A stretch of 43,541 nucleotides of DNA, from contig ONIL01000028.1 in assembly GCA_900317835.1 (NCBI GenBank), positions 1-43,541 of the forward strand. The letters run 5' to 3'. The notes below the pieces were generated by a model that was not told the DNA's origin, did no database searches, and saw only the letters and a program-made list of their open reading frames with translations. This DNA comes from an uncultured Prevotellaceae bacterium. GTDB lineage: Bacteria > Bacteroidota > Bacteroidia > Bacteroidales > Muribaculaceae. The translations under genes and the position numbers were made by a program. Shown here in pieces: positions 25,925 through 33,743 of this stretch. How positions within the stretch are numbered: position 1 is the first letter of the stretch; every line of letters starts with the position of its first letter.

Positions 25925-25963
25925 CGTCAAAAAAATAGACAGTTTTGTGCAAAAAATACGGCA
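25925..25963 (+). promoter_or_regulatory. Tandem A-rich dyads upstream of the ABC exporter
   Basis: CGTCAAAAAAATAGACA (25925-25941) matches the 17-mer at 22968 at 14 of 17 positions and contains the dyad GTC/GAC. A second, weaker copy (25947-25963, GTGCAAAAAATACGGCA, dyad TGC/GCA) follows 22 bp later. It ends 26 bp before the -33 element, exactly the distance seen at the 23.0-kb promoter. Probable response-regulator sites. Confidence 0.6.
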
Positions 25964-25989
25964 TTTGTCATTTTTAGGGGTAAAAACTC

Positions 25990-26021
25990 TTGACCAGTCA
26001 CATGAAAAACCCCTAAATTTG
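25990..26021 (+). promoter_or_regulatory. Promoter of the ABC exporter operon
   Basis: CTTGAC (TTG at 25990-25992) and TAAATTTG (26014-26021) are 21 bp apart, followed by TATCAC. Spacing and sequence match the promoter at 23034-23065. The leader to the ATG at 26081 is about 55 nt. Confidence 0.75.
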
Positions 26022-26080
26022 TATCACCGAAAACGAAGTCTCTCCTCCTTTAGACTTCAGCGCTAAGTGAAAGTTCCATC

Positions 26081-28537
26081 ATGCAAGAGCATCTGAGAAA
26101 TATCATCTACATGGCAAGACGTTTCAAGCTGGCAACATTTTTCAACATGCTGGGCTTGGTATTAGGCTTTGCCTGCTTCTACCTGTTCATGACGCAGATT
26201 GTCTATCAGGCCACCTATAACCATGACATCACCGATTATAAGCGACTCTACCGCATGGAGAGCAACTTTGTGTTCAATGAGTGGCAATATACCGACAATG
26301 TCCCACGCCCATTCGCTATGGCGCTGGAAAGGATGCCACAGGTTGAATCCTACTCCTTGACATTAAACACAAGTACCGGCGGCTTTGAAGAAGCCTACAT
26401 TTTCCCTTTCAAGAAAGGAGACCGCGAGTTTCGTTATACCCTCTCAGAGGGCAACAACAAGGCTGTGAGCACGCTCACCGACAAGAGATTAAGCGGTGAA
26501 ATCGAATGGACCGACACAGCCCAAGACGGGTACATCATTCCAGCCAGCATCGCCATGGAGTACTTTGGTACTACCAATGTTAAAGACAGCATGGAACTGA
26601 TTTATGATGATGGTGAGACAACCGAAATCTATAAGTTCCCTGTCCGCGGTGTATATGAGGATTTCCCTGAAAACAGCGAACTGGTCAACTGCATTTATCG
26701 CAATATGCAAGGAGCGGATTCATTGAGTCTGAATTCCACCTACCATTGTATCGTGAAGTTCAAGCATCTGCCCGATGACATGGAAGCCTTTGGTGATTCG
26801 CTCAAGTCCAAAATCATCGACCAGTTGACCAAGGGATACCTGCACACTGAATACGAGGACGAGATCCCAACAGTTATACAATCAGTTAACGAAACGACAA
26901 TCAAGTTCACCCCCATCAAGGACAGTTTCTTTGAACATTCGACTTTCACCACCGGCCCGAGTGGCTTCAAGAGCATCTTCTCGACCATGCAGTTGTCTTG
27001 CCTGCTGATCATCATTATTGTCACCATCAATTTCCTGAACTTCATGATGGTCGAGAGCCCGATGCGCATTCGCAGCATCAACACCCGCCTTGTCTTGGGT
27101 GCCTCACGACGCTCACTCAGGATGGGCATGGTGATGGAATGTGTCATCACATCCCTCATCGCCTGCGCTTTGGCCCTTGTCATTTGTTATCTGGTGCAAT
27201 ATTTGCCTCCAGTACGCAATCTCATTGTGGGCTCTGCCGCGTTGACCGACCATTGGCTGACGGTACTGTTCATGATCGTTATTGCTGTGATTGTTGGCAT
27301 CACGGGGGGCTACTATCCAGCCACTTACGCCACATCCCATGCACCTGCAATGGCCTTGAAGAGCAACTTCGGTCTTTCCCCCGAAGGTAAAAAGCTGCGC
27401 ACCGTGCTCTTGTGCCTACAGATGATACTAGCCATGTTCCTGATTATCTACAGCGGCATCATGTGCTCTCAGGTCTGGTATATCCTCAAATCACACTACG
27501 GCTACGATAGGGACCAGCTGCTCGTGGTCAACCTGCCCTATTCACCCAATGGGAACCTTCACACAGACATCTACAATGAATTGATGCAGATGCGTGGCGT
27601 GGAAGCGGCCTCCTTCTCCAGCATTCTGCTGGGTTCAACCGATGGCCACTACGCCCTGAGGACCGAAAAGGACGGCAAAACAGTCAGGTATTGTTACATG
27701 ACTGTGGATGAAAACTACATGACTACCATGGGAATCAAGGTCATCAAGGGCCGCCCCATATCGCCTTCCGACACCATGGCCGTCATCGTCAATGAGGCAG
27801 CAACCAAGGAATGGAAATGGTTGAAGTTAGGAACCAGGATTTCGACAGGTATTGATAGTGAGAGAAGCGACAGCGCGACGGTGGTCGGTGTGTGTGAAAA
27901 CATCCGATACGGAACAACCCGCATTGTCAATGACAAACCTTTCTTTTTCATCTATGACCCGGATTCATACAACAATTGCCTCAATATCCGCATAGCCCCC
28001 GACGCTGATAAGAAAGAGATATCACGGCAAATCAGCGAGATGGTTCAAAAACACATCAAGGAGAAAAACTCCGGTCAAAACATCTCTAGGCCCGTCAACA
28101 TCAATTACTTCAACACGAGATTACAAGATATTTACAAAGAAGAGTTCCGATATTTCAAGCAGATGCTCTTTATCTCCATCTTCTGCTTGATTATCACGCT
28201 GATTGGAGTATTCTGCCTCACGCTGTTCGAGATCGAGTACCGACGCAAGGAAATCGGCATCCGCAAGGTTGCCGGAGCCACAACCGGCGAAATTGTCATG
28301 ATGCTATGCCGCATCTATGGCTGGCTCATTATCATCAGCTTCGCCGTTGCGGCACCCATCGCGTTCTTCATCGGCACTAATACGCTGGCATACTTCAACG
28401 AGCGAACCCCAATTCACTGGTGGTGGGGTTCCCTTTTGGCACTGTTGATAGTGGGTGGATTGACACTAGGGACAGTGATACCGCAGAGCTGGCGCATCGC
28501 ACGGGAAAACCCTGTCAACAGCATCAAGAGCGATTAA
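26081..28537 (+). CDS. MacB/FtsX-type ABC transporter permease
   Basis: The 818-residue inner-membrane protein has two MacB-like halves. Each has a membrane helix, a large periplasmic domain (about residues 45-295 and 470-690) and a three-helix FtsX core (about 300-415 and 695-805). Both cores end in the conserved FtsX wording, NTRLVLGASRRSL in the first and EIGIRKVAGATTGEI in the second. Such permeases use ATP hydrolysis in the cytosol to drive mechanical movement in the periplasm, for example to push peptides or lipoproteins outward. No membrane-fusion or TolC-like gene is adjacent. It is followed after 34 bp by the ATPase gene and has the putative regulator-controlled promoter at 25990. 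The substrate is unknown. Confidence 0.9.
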   Translation: MQEHLRNIIYMARRFKLATFFNMLGLVLGFACFYLFMTQIVYQATYNHDITDYKRLYRMESNFVFNEWQYTDNVPRPFAMALERMPQVESYSLTLNTSTGGFEEAYIFPFKKGDREFRYTLSEGNNKAVSTLTDKRLSGEIEWTDTAQDGYIIPASIAMEYFGTTNVKDSMELIYDDGETTEIYKFPVRGVYEDFPENSELVNCIYRNMQGADSLSLNSTYHCIVKFKHLPDDMEAFGDSLKSKIIDQLTKGYLHTEYEDEIPTVIQSVNETTIKFTPIKDSFFEHSTFTTGPSGFKSIFSTMQLSCLLIIIIVTINFLNFMMVESPMRIRSINTRLVLGASRRSLRMGMVMECVITSLIACALALVICYLVQYLPPVRNLIVGSAALTDHWLTVLFMIVIAVIVGITGGYYPATYATSHAPAMALKSNFGLSPEGKKLRTVLLCLQMILAMFLIIYSGIMCSQVWYILKSHYGYDRDQLLVVNLPYSPNGNLHTDIYNELMQMRGVEAASFSSILLGSTDGHYALRTEKDGKTVRYCYMTVDENYMTTMGIKVIKGRPISPSDTMAVIVNEAATKEWKWLKLGTRISTGIDSERSDSATVVGVCENIRYGTTRIVNDKPFFFIYDPDSYNNCLNIRIAPDADKKEISRQISEMVQKHIKEKNSGQNISRPVNINYFNTRLQDIYKEEFRYFKQMLFISIFCLIITLIGVFCLTLFEIEYRRKEIGIRKVAGATTGEIVMMLCRIYGWLIIISFAVAAPIAFFIGTNTLAYFNERTPIHWWWGSLLALLIVGGLTLGTVIPQSWRIARENPVNSIKSD

Positions 28538-28571
28538 ACCATCAACCAAAAACAGGAAAAATCAAGCAATT

Positions 28572-29246
28572 ATGATACAAATAAGCAATTTAAAGAAAGT
28601 GTACAACTATGGTAATGTGTATACCGTAGCGCTGGGTGGCATTAACATGGAAGTAGAGGAAGGTGAGTTCATCGCCATCATGGGGCCATCGGGTTGCGGT
28701 AAGACCACGCTGCTCAACATTCTGGGATTGCTCGACAACCCCAGTGAGGGCAATTACTTGCTTGATGGCGAAGAAGTGTCTAGGCTCAAAGAAAGTCAAC
28801 GCACTGCACTGCGCAAGGACAAAATCGGATTTGTATTCCAGAGTTTCAACCTCATCGATGAACTCACAGTCGAGCAGAATGTGGAACTACCACTCAAGTA
28901 CATGGGCGTTCCCACTGATGAGCGCAAGAAGAGAGTCACCGATGTGCTGCGCCGCATGAACATTTCGCACCGAGCCAACCACTACCCCAACCAGCTTTCG
29001 GGTGGCCAGCAGCAGCGCACCGCTATTGCCCGCGCCGTCGTCTGCATTCCCCGCATGATCCTGGCCGATGAGCCCACAGGCAACCTGGATTCAAAGAACG
29101 GCAAGGAGGTCATGGAACTGCTCGCCGAACTCAACGACGAGGGAACAACCATCATCATGGTGACCCACTCCCAACGCGACGCCTCCTATGCCAACCGCGT
29201 CATCAACATGCTCGACGGCTTCCTCGTCGAGAAAACCATACTCTAG
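28572..29246 (+). CDS. ABC transporter ATP-binding protein (LolD/MacB type)
   Basis: The 224-residue ATPase has Walker [10 protein letters not shown] (about residues 38-46), a Q-loop in [13 protein letters not shown], the signature LSGGQQQR, Walker [14 protein letters not shown] and the switch histidine in MVTHSQRDA. It belongs to the MacB/LolD/FtsE group that pairs with FtsX-like permeases, here the product of the gene 34 bp upstream. It supplies the energy for that permease at the cytosolic face. The following region 29247-29624 has no gene but holds a hairpin, one copy of the putative attachment repeat, a terminator and the integrase promoter. Confidence 0.93.
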   Translation: MIQISNLKKVYNYGNVYTVALGGINMEVEEGEFIAIMGPSGCGKTTLLNILGLLDNPSEGNYLLDGEEVSRLKESQRTALRKDKIGFVFQSFNLIDELTVEQNVELPLKYMGVPTDERKKRVTDVLRRMNISHRANHYPNQLSGGQQQRTAIARAVVCIPRMILADEPTGNLDSKNGKEVMELLAELNDEGTTIIMVTHSQRDASYANRVINMLDGFLVEKTIL

Positions 29247-29300
29247 TCCCCACAACACACATCCCTATACCACCCTGCGCGCCACTTTCAACAAAAAAAA

Positions 29301-29337
29301 GAGACGCAACCGACTGATTTCTCAGCGATTGCGTCTC
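29301..29337 (-). terminator. Hairpin after the ABC operon with its T tract on the minus strand
   Basis: GAGACGCAA (29301-29309) pairs perfectly with TTGCGTCTC (29329-29337), with further inner pairs (CG/CG and CTGA/TCAG). The eight-base A run 29293-29300 becomes a T run only on the minus strand. It could end transcripts from either side, but the stronger form faces left. Confidence 0.65.
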
Positions 29338-29348
29338 AATTTCGTGAT
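29338..29348. repeat. Candidate left attachment repeat
   Basis: AATTTCGTGAT abuts the hairpin at 29301-29337 and matches 40330-40340 exactly; bases on either side differ. A possible core of the integration site. Confidence 0.4.
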
Positions 29349-29475
29349 CCCTACAGTCTCGGATGGATGAGTCACAATGAGACCAATTGAGCCGCATATT
29401 CCGCTGAACTTCAGATAATTAAACAAACGACGAATACTCACTAAAACTCACCTTGAATCACCAAGGGTCAATCTC

Positions 29476-29502
29476 GGTTGTCATTTTGACAACCATTTTT
29501 TT
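29476..29502 (+). terminator. Terminator upstream of the integrase gene
   Basis: GGTTGTC (29476-29482) and GACAACC (29488-29494) form a perfect 7-bp stem with a 5-nt loop, followed by ATTTTTTT. It would shield the integrase from read-through. The symmetric sequence could also serve as an operator. Confidence 0.7.
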
Positions 29503-29586
29503 GTCTTTAACTTTACTGTGTCAAATGGGGGAAAACGACTTACTTAAATCTCAAAAACGCCCCCAACCCACATCACACAATCGAAA

Positions 29587-29594
29587 TATTTTTG
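29587..29594 (+). promoter_or_regulatory. -7 box of the integrase gene
   Basis: TATTTTTG fits TAnnTTTG and lies 30 bp before the ATG at 29625. No clean -33 element is seen. Confidence 0.5.
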
Positions 29595-29624
29595 CATCGT
29601 TTTATCTAATAAATTACTATAGCT

Positions 29625-30977
29625 ATGGCAAGTACCAAATATGAACTTTCAAAGAAGGACCGTAATGGTACATCCGAACTTATTGTTCGGTTCTGTTACG
29701 ATCGCAAGCATTCATATCGCCTGCACACGAACATCTGGGTTCCCCAGACGGCTTGGAACCCCTCCAAGGGTAAACTGATCATCCCTCGTATCCACGGTAA
29801 AGAGCAGAAACGACTGTCTCAACTACAAGCCAAAGTGGATGACCTTTCCAACTTTCTCAAAACCGAATCCATCGAAGCTCCCCAATCGGCTGACAAGAAC
29901 TACTGGATAAAAAAGATTCGGTTCTTCAACAACGGTGTATTGGCTGAACCCGACTCAGCGACGGTCGAGAGTGATATCTATTCAGAATCGAGCGAGCGTA
30001 TCATTGATGCATTTAATGCATTTATCGAGGCTCGAATTAAGAACGATAAGACCAAAAGACACATGATTACCACAATGGGGATCGTTAGAAGATACATTCT
30101 GTATAGTAAGGGCTGTGAGTTACTCAAAGATTGGACCGGAGAAGATCTTGCCGATTTTCAGGAATTCCTTCGAATAGAACACACTTTTTTTGAAAATGGG
30201 ATATGCAAGAAGAAGTGGGCGTATATCTATAAGGGATTCTCGAAAATGCGTGTGCCTAAGAAACGTGGAGGCAACAGAATCCATTCCATAATGAAGATGC
30301 TTAGAATAATGTTCAACTGGTGTGTAAGAACTGGTCGTATCAAGAAAAGTCCATTCAGCACTTTTCACCTTGACTCTTGTGTCTTCGGCACTCCATTTTA
30401 CATGACTATTGATGAGCTAAACACGCTTTATCACTTTGATTTCTCGAATAGACCCAAACTGGCCATCCAGAGGGACATTTTTGTACTTCAAAGCAACCTC
30501 GGTATGCGAGTGGGTGACTTTTATAGCCTTACTTCAGCCAATATTATTAATGATGCTATTGAATACATTCCAGGTAAAACTCTTCACGATTCTGGCGATG
30601 TAGTACGTGTCCCACTAACTGAACGTGCAAAGGAAATCATCAACCGCTATCAGAGCGACAGCAACAAAAGCTTAGTGCCCTTCATCTGTGAGCAAAAATA
30701 CAACGATGCCATCAAAGTGATGCTTAAGTTAGCTGGCATTAACAGAATGATTACCACTTTGAATCCAACAACCAGAATTGAGGAGCGCCATCCAATTTGG
30801 GAAAAAGCCTCCTCTCATATGGCTAGACGTAATTTTATCGGCAACCTCTATGCTCAAGTACAGGATCCTGCACTCATCTCGTCCATGACAGGACATAGGC
30901 CTGGTAGTAGAGCATTCGAAAGGTACCGCGCCATTCATGATGACATCAAAAAACCCATCCTAAAAATATTCGACTAA
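29625..30977 (+). CDS. Tyrosine recombinase / integrase
   Basis: The 450-residue protein has an N-terminal arm-type DNA-binding region (about residues 1-60), a SAM-like core-binding domain (about 125-240) and a C-terminal catalytic domain. The catalytic residues are all visible: Arg295 in NLGMRVGDFY, His398 and Arg401 in SSHMARRNF, His424 in TGHRPGS and Tyr434 in FERYRAI. It belongs to the Bacteroidota mobile-element integrases and should integrate and excise the element between short identical sequences through a 3'-phosphotyrosine. It lies next to the left candidate attachment repeat and is followed by a strong terminator. Confidence 0.95.
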   Translation: MASTKYELSKKDRNGTSELIVRFCYDRKHSYRLHTNIWVPQTAWNPSKGKLIIPRIHGKEQKRLSQLQAKVDDLSNFLKTESIEAPQSADKNYWIKKIRFFNNGVLAEPDSATVESDIYSESSERIIDAFNAFIEARIKNDKTKRHMITTMGIVRRYILYSKGCELLKDWTGEDLADFQEFLRIEHTFFENGICKKKWAYIYKGFSKMRVPKKRGGNRIHSIMKMLRIMFNWCVRTGRIKKSPFSTFHLDSCVFGTPFYMTIDELNTLYHFDFSNRPKLAIQRDIFVLQSNLGMRVGDFYSLTSANIINDAIEYIPGKTLHDSGDVVRVPLTERAKEIINRYQSDSNKSLVPFICEQKYNDAIKVMLKLAGINRMITTLNPTTRIEERHPIWEKASSHMARRNFIGNLYAQVQDPALISSMTGHRPGSRAFERYRAIHDDIKKPILKIFD

Positions 30978-31002
30978 TACAGTTGCTCATCAATAGGTTA
31001 TG

Positions 31003-31055
31003 TTGGGGGAAATCACGCTATCAATAACGTGAATCTTCCCCCAATCTCATTTTTC
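31003..31055 (+). terminator. Terminator after the integrase gene
   Basis: TTGGGGGAA (31003-31011) pairs with TTCCCCCAA (31036-31044), with an inner TCACG/CGTGA stem, followed by TCTCATTTTT. It lies 25 bp after the integrase stop. Confidence 0.85.
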
Positions 31056-31068
31056 AAAATCATCGACC

Positions 31069-31176
31069 TTTGCAGCGGAATTTGGATCGATTTTTTAGTT
31101 CAACAGCCAGAACCCAAGTGAGGGAAAATGGACTATGACAAAGCTAAAAAGTTCCCCAATACAGTTTTTGCAGCGG
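31069..31176 (+). repeat. Direct repeat TTTGCAGCGG, two copies 98 bp apart
   Basis: TTTGCAGCGG occurs at 31069-31078 and 31167-31176, the second just before the -7 box of the helix-turn-helix gene. The copies may be operator or recombinase arm sites, or chance. The first sits in a near -7 box (GACCTTTG). Confidence 0.5.
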
Positions 31177-31179
31177 CTA

Positions 31180-31187
31180 TAATTTTG
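31180..31187 (+). promoter_or_regulatory. -7 box of the helix-turn-helix gene
   Basis: TAATTTTG ends 8 bp before the ATG at 31196, so the transcript would be nearly leaderless. The -33 region has no clear TTTG. Confidence 0.45.
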
Positions 31188-31195
31188 CACTCGAT

Positions 31196-31501
31196 ATGAG
31201 AAATGATCTCAACATAGCAGACGAGTTTGCCACCATGGTAGCAGCCAAGGTGGTCGAGATTTTAGAAGAGAAGGGCTTGGTATTGGCTGATAGTGCATCA
31301 TGCTCAGAAGATCAGCAGGCGCTGTCTCCCACCCTCTATTCTATCAATGAAGTGTGCGAGCGCGTGAGAATCTCTAAAGCCACGCTTAATCGACATCGCA
31401 AATGTGGTTATATCACACCGTCCTGCTATGTGGGGCGATCACCCCGCTTTTCAGAGGTCGACATTGATAAGTATTTGCGACTTTTCAATTCTGAAAAATA
31501 A
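31196..31501 (+). CDS. Small helix-turn-helix DNA-binding protein (excisionase-like)
   Basis: The 101-residue protein has an acidic helical N-terminal part (about residues 1-45). A winged helix-turn-helix of the MerR/excisionase (helix_turn_helix_17) type follows: YSINEVCERVRISKATLNRH then PRFSEVDIDKYL. Such proteins next to an integrase often act as recombination directionality factors or as local regulators. The terminator between it and the integrase gives it separate expression, and the TTTGCAGCGG repeats upstream are possible binding sites. Function as an excisionase is inference. Confidence 0.8.
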   Translation: MRNDLNIADEFATMVAAKVVEILEEKGLVLADSASCSEDQQALSPTLYSINEVCERVRISKATLNRHRKCGYITPSCYVGRSPRFSEVDIDKYLRLFNSEK

Positions 31502-31546
31502 ATACATGGGATCCCAATAATTATAAACTATTTTAAAAAAAACATT

Positions 31547-32890
31547 ATGGCTAAAGAGAATTTTAACCAGACCGCCCTCAATGAGGGAAAAGAACTGGAC
31601 CCTGGTCAGGTCCAAGTCGAAAACTTAGCTAAGCCCAACTCAAAGTTACCGGAAGATGCTGCATCCCGTAATGAGGCCGACAACGCATCCAAAAGTGACG
31701 AGCAGGTACAGGCTAGCACCGAAGCTGCCGACGGTGATGCTGCCGCACCTACCGAGGGCAACGAGGCTACGACTGACACCACGGAGAGCAATGATGCTGT
31801 CCAGGGTGATGAGAACACGTCCGCTGAGCAGGACTCGCAGGCTCAGGCAACCACGGGTGCAGGTCCCGAGTCCGACGAACAGAAAAAAGAGCTGGAGAGG
31901 GTAACAAAGGTTGTAGATGCTGGTATCGAGCTTGTATGTGAAGATTCCCGTTTCCACGCCATCCGCTTTGGTGATAACGCTATCATCAACCTAAAGGAGG
32001 CAGCCATGGACGATGTGAGCTTTAAAACTCCCGAGGTCAACCGCAAGCATGGTAAGGACGAAGCCAGCACTGGTGAGAGCTTGATGAAGTATGGACCACA
32101 GCACCCCTTCATCGTTATCACCGAGCAGATGGCCGAGGCCGTGGGTATTAAGGTCACACGTTTCGCTAACGATGATCCAATGAAGCCTGTTGTTCCTGGC
32201 TACACCCTGATTATCTTGGACGGTAACGGGCGCTGCAATTTCCTCCTGGGTCTGGAGGGTGGACCCAAGAACTGGCCCGATGTCTATGCAGTCTTCCCGA
32301 CGAAAAACAGCGCTGGCTACTACGACATCCCAAAGAGTTTCGAGGTAATGAATACTCAAGTAACTGTATGGAAACCGGGTGACTTAATGATCAAGCGTAT
32401 CCTTGAAGAGGGTGCTAAGTGTCACCCAGGTTGGAAGGCCATCAAGAAACTCGAACAAAAGGGCTACAAGTACCAGGCCGCTTGTGAGTTGATGACTCTG
32501 AGAACCGACCGCGTCACCACAAACGAGATAACCAGCGGCGCTGCCCAGACAATCTTCGTTCACTACAAGTCGGCTGTGAAAATTCACAATGCCCTGGTGA
32601 AGAAGTTCTGTGAAGGCGATGACAATACCCTCAAGACCAAGGCGTTTCCCGCTAAAGTCTCAGAGCTGTGGTTACCCCTGTCAAGCAAGAGCGGTGACGA
32701 GAAGGCCACTGAGTATATGATCGCCTTCATCGACCAGTTCCCCCAGGACAAGGTGAAGGAGATCTTAAAGGCGAAAGGCAAGAAGGGTGAAGACGGAGTT
32801 CGTGTCACCAAGGACGCTATCAGGATCAATATTCTGGAGACTGAGTTCAATGCCTACATGGAACAGCATCCGTTCAACACTGAGAAGTAA
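31547..32890 (+). CDS. Element protein with acidic tail and ParB-like core
   Basis: The 447-residue protein begins with about 105 residues of acidic, Ala/Glu/Asp/Thr-rich low-complexity sequence, probably disordered. A folded part starts near residue 110. The segment HPFIVITEQMAEAVGIKVTRF followed by YTLIILDGNGRCNFLLGL resembles the ParB/sulfiredoxin-like fold, whose hallmark is the (I/V)xDGxxR loop. A further helical region, about 290-340 (LEQKGYKYQAACELMTLR), could be a helix-turn-helix. ParB-like proteins bind DNA and use a nucleotide, and on mobile elements they serve in maintenance or regulation. The assignment is weak and rests on one motif. It has no close neighbour upstream and is followed by a terminator-like hairpin. 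Confidence 0.7.
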   Translation: MAKENFNQTALNEGKELDPGQVQVENLAKPNSKLPEDAASRNEADNASKSDEQVQASTEAADGDAAAPTEGNEATTDTTESNDAVQGDENTSAEQDSQAQATTGAGPESDEQKKELERVTKVVDAGIELVCEDSRFHAIRFGDNAIINLKEAAMDDVSFKTPEVNRKHGKDEASTGESLMKYGPQHPFIVITEQMAEAVGIKVTRFANDDPMKPVVPGYTLIILDGNGRCNFLLGLEGGPKNWPDVYAVFPTKNSAGYYDIPKSFEVMNTQVTVWKPGDLMIKRILEEGAKCHPGWKAIKKLEQKGYKYQAACELMTLRTDRVTTNEITSGAAQTIFVHYKSAVKIHNALVKKFCEGDDNTLKTKAFPAKVSELWLPLSSKSGDEKATEYMIAFIDQFPQDKVKEILKAKGKKGEDGVRVTKDAIRINILETEFNAYMEQHPFNTEK

Positions 32891-32908
32891 TAATTCAAGT
32901 CCAATTAT

Positions 32909-32940
32909 CGGCCCGTGGTGAGAGGGCGGGCCGACTTTTA
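32909..32940 (+). terminator. Hairpin after the ParB-like gene
   Basis: CGGCCCG (32909-32915) pairs with CGGGCCG (32927-32933) around an 11-nt loop, followed by ACTTTTAA. It closely resembles the hairpin at 34445. Confidence 0.7.
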
Positions 32941-32953
32941 AACAAACAAAGAT

Positions 32954-33652
32954 ATGGCGAAAAAGAAAGAAAAAAAGCAACTTAAACAAACTGGTGGTAA
33001 CATGTATACCAATACCGCTACCTGGAACCCGCTCAAAGGTCGTTGCTGTCATGGGTGCGAGTATTGCTTTGTTGGTGAATATGGTAAACCACAGCAAGAG
33101 TTACACCTGGACGAAGCAGCTTTCGATTACGACTTGAACTCGGAATATGAAATATTTGTCTGTTCCGGTTGTGATCTCGGAGCGGTCAACGTCAAGGACG
33201 AGTGGGTTAAAAGGATTCTGGATTACATCCAGCAATTTCCCGATGCCAAGATTTTCCTCCAGAGCAAGAACCCCGGTAACTTGTTAAGATTTGCCGATAA
33301 CGAGACTTTCAAGAAATCTACTGTCGTTACAACGATTGAAACGAACAGAGATTATAAGGGCTTCATGGGTCTGGCTCCGTCCGTTCAAGATCGAGCCGAA
33401 GCAATGGAGAAGTTCCATGAGTTGGGCATCAATACCCGAGTCACCATTGAACCGATCATGGCTTTTGATCGACAGCCGTTGGTGGATCTGATTAAGAAAT
33501 GCTATCCCAGCCTCGTCAGGATTGGAACCAACACAAACTGGAACTTTCATGTTCCTGAACCTTGTGACGTGTGGGCTTTGATCCATGAGTTAGAGGAGTT
33601 CACCACGGTCGAGATGAAGAACAACCTAAAGTGTTGGCTGAGAAACCATTAA
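32954..33652 (+). CDS. DUF5131 (phage Gp37/Gp68-like) radical-SAM protein
   Basis: The 232-residue protein carries a radical-SAM cluster motif CX3CX2C with Cys31, Cys35 and Cys38 in RCCHGCEYCFV; Cys32 is an extra cysteine. It also has the NPLKGR lead-in and the FVCSGCDLGA and FLQSKNP strands typical of the DUF5131 family found in phages and mobile elements. It is expected to bind a 4Fe-4S cluster and S-adenosylmethionine and to make a 5'-deoxyadenosyl radical; the substrate is unknown, and a nucleic-acid modification is possible. The N-terminus is lysine-rich (MAKKKEKKQLK), fitting nucleic-acid contact. It lies between the ParB-like gene and the tandem paralogues in the element. Confidence 0.85.
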   Translation: MAKKKEKKQLKQTGGNMYTNTATWNPLKGRCCHGCEYCFVGEYGKPQQELHLDEAAFDYDLNSEYEIFVCSGCDLGAVNVKDEWVKRILDYIQQFPDAKIFLQSKNPGNLLRFADNETFKKSTVVTTIETNRDYKGFMGLAPSVQDRAEAMEKFHELGINTRVTIEPIMAFDRQPLVDLIKKCYPSLVRIGTNTNWNFHVPEPCDVWALIHELEEFTTVEMKNNLKCWLRNH

Positions 33653-33743
33653 ACCAATATGATATGAAAAAGGTTACATCCGTGGCATATATCCGTAAGA
33701 ACATAACTACATTACTTTTTATAAATTTAAAAAACCAATAAAA

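Noticed and set aside
33664-33741. 25-codon ORF just before paralogue A
   Set aside because: Very short, AT-rich, with no ribosome-binding or structural support; likely chance.
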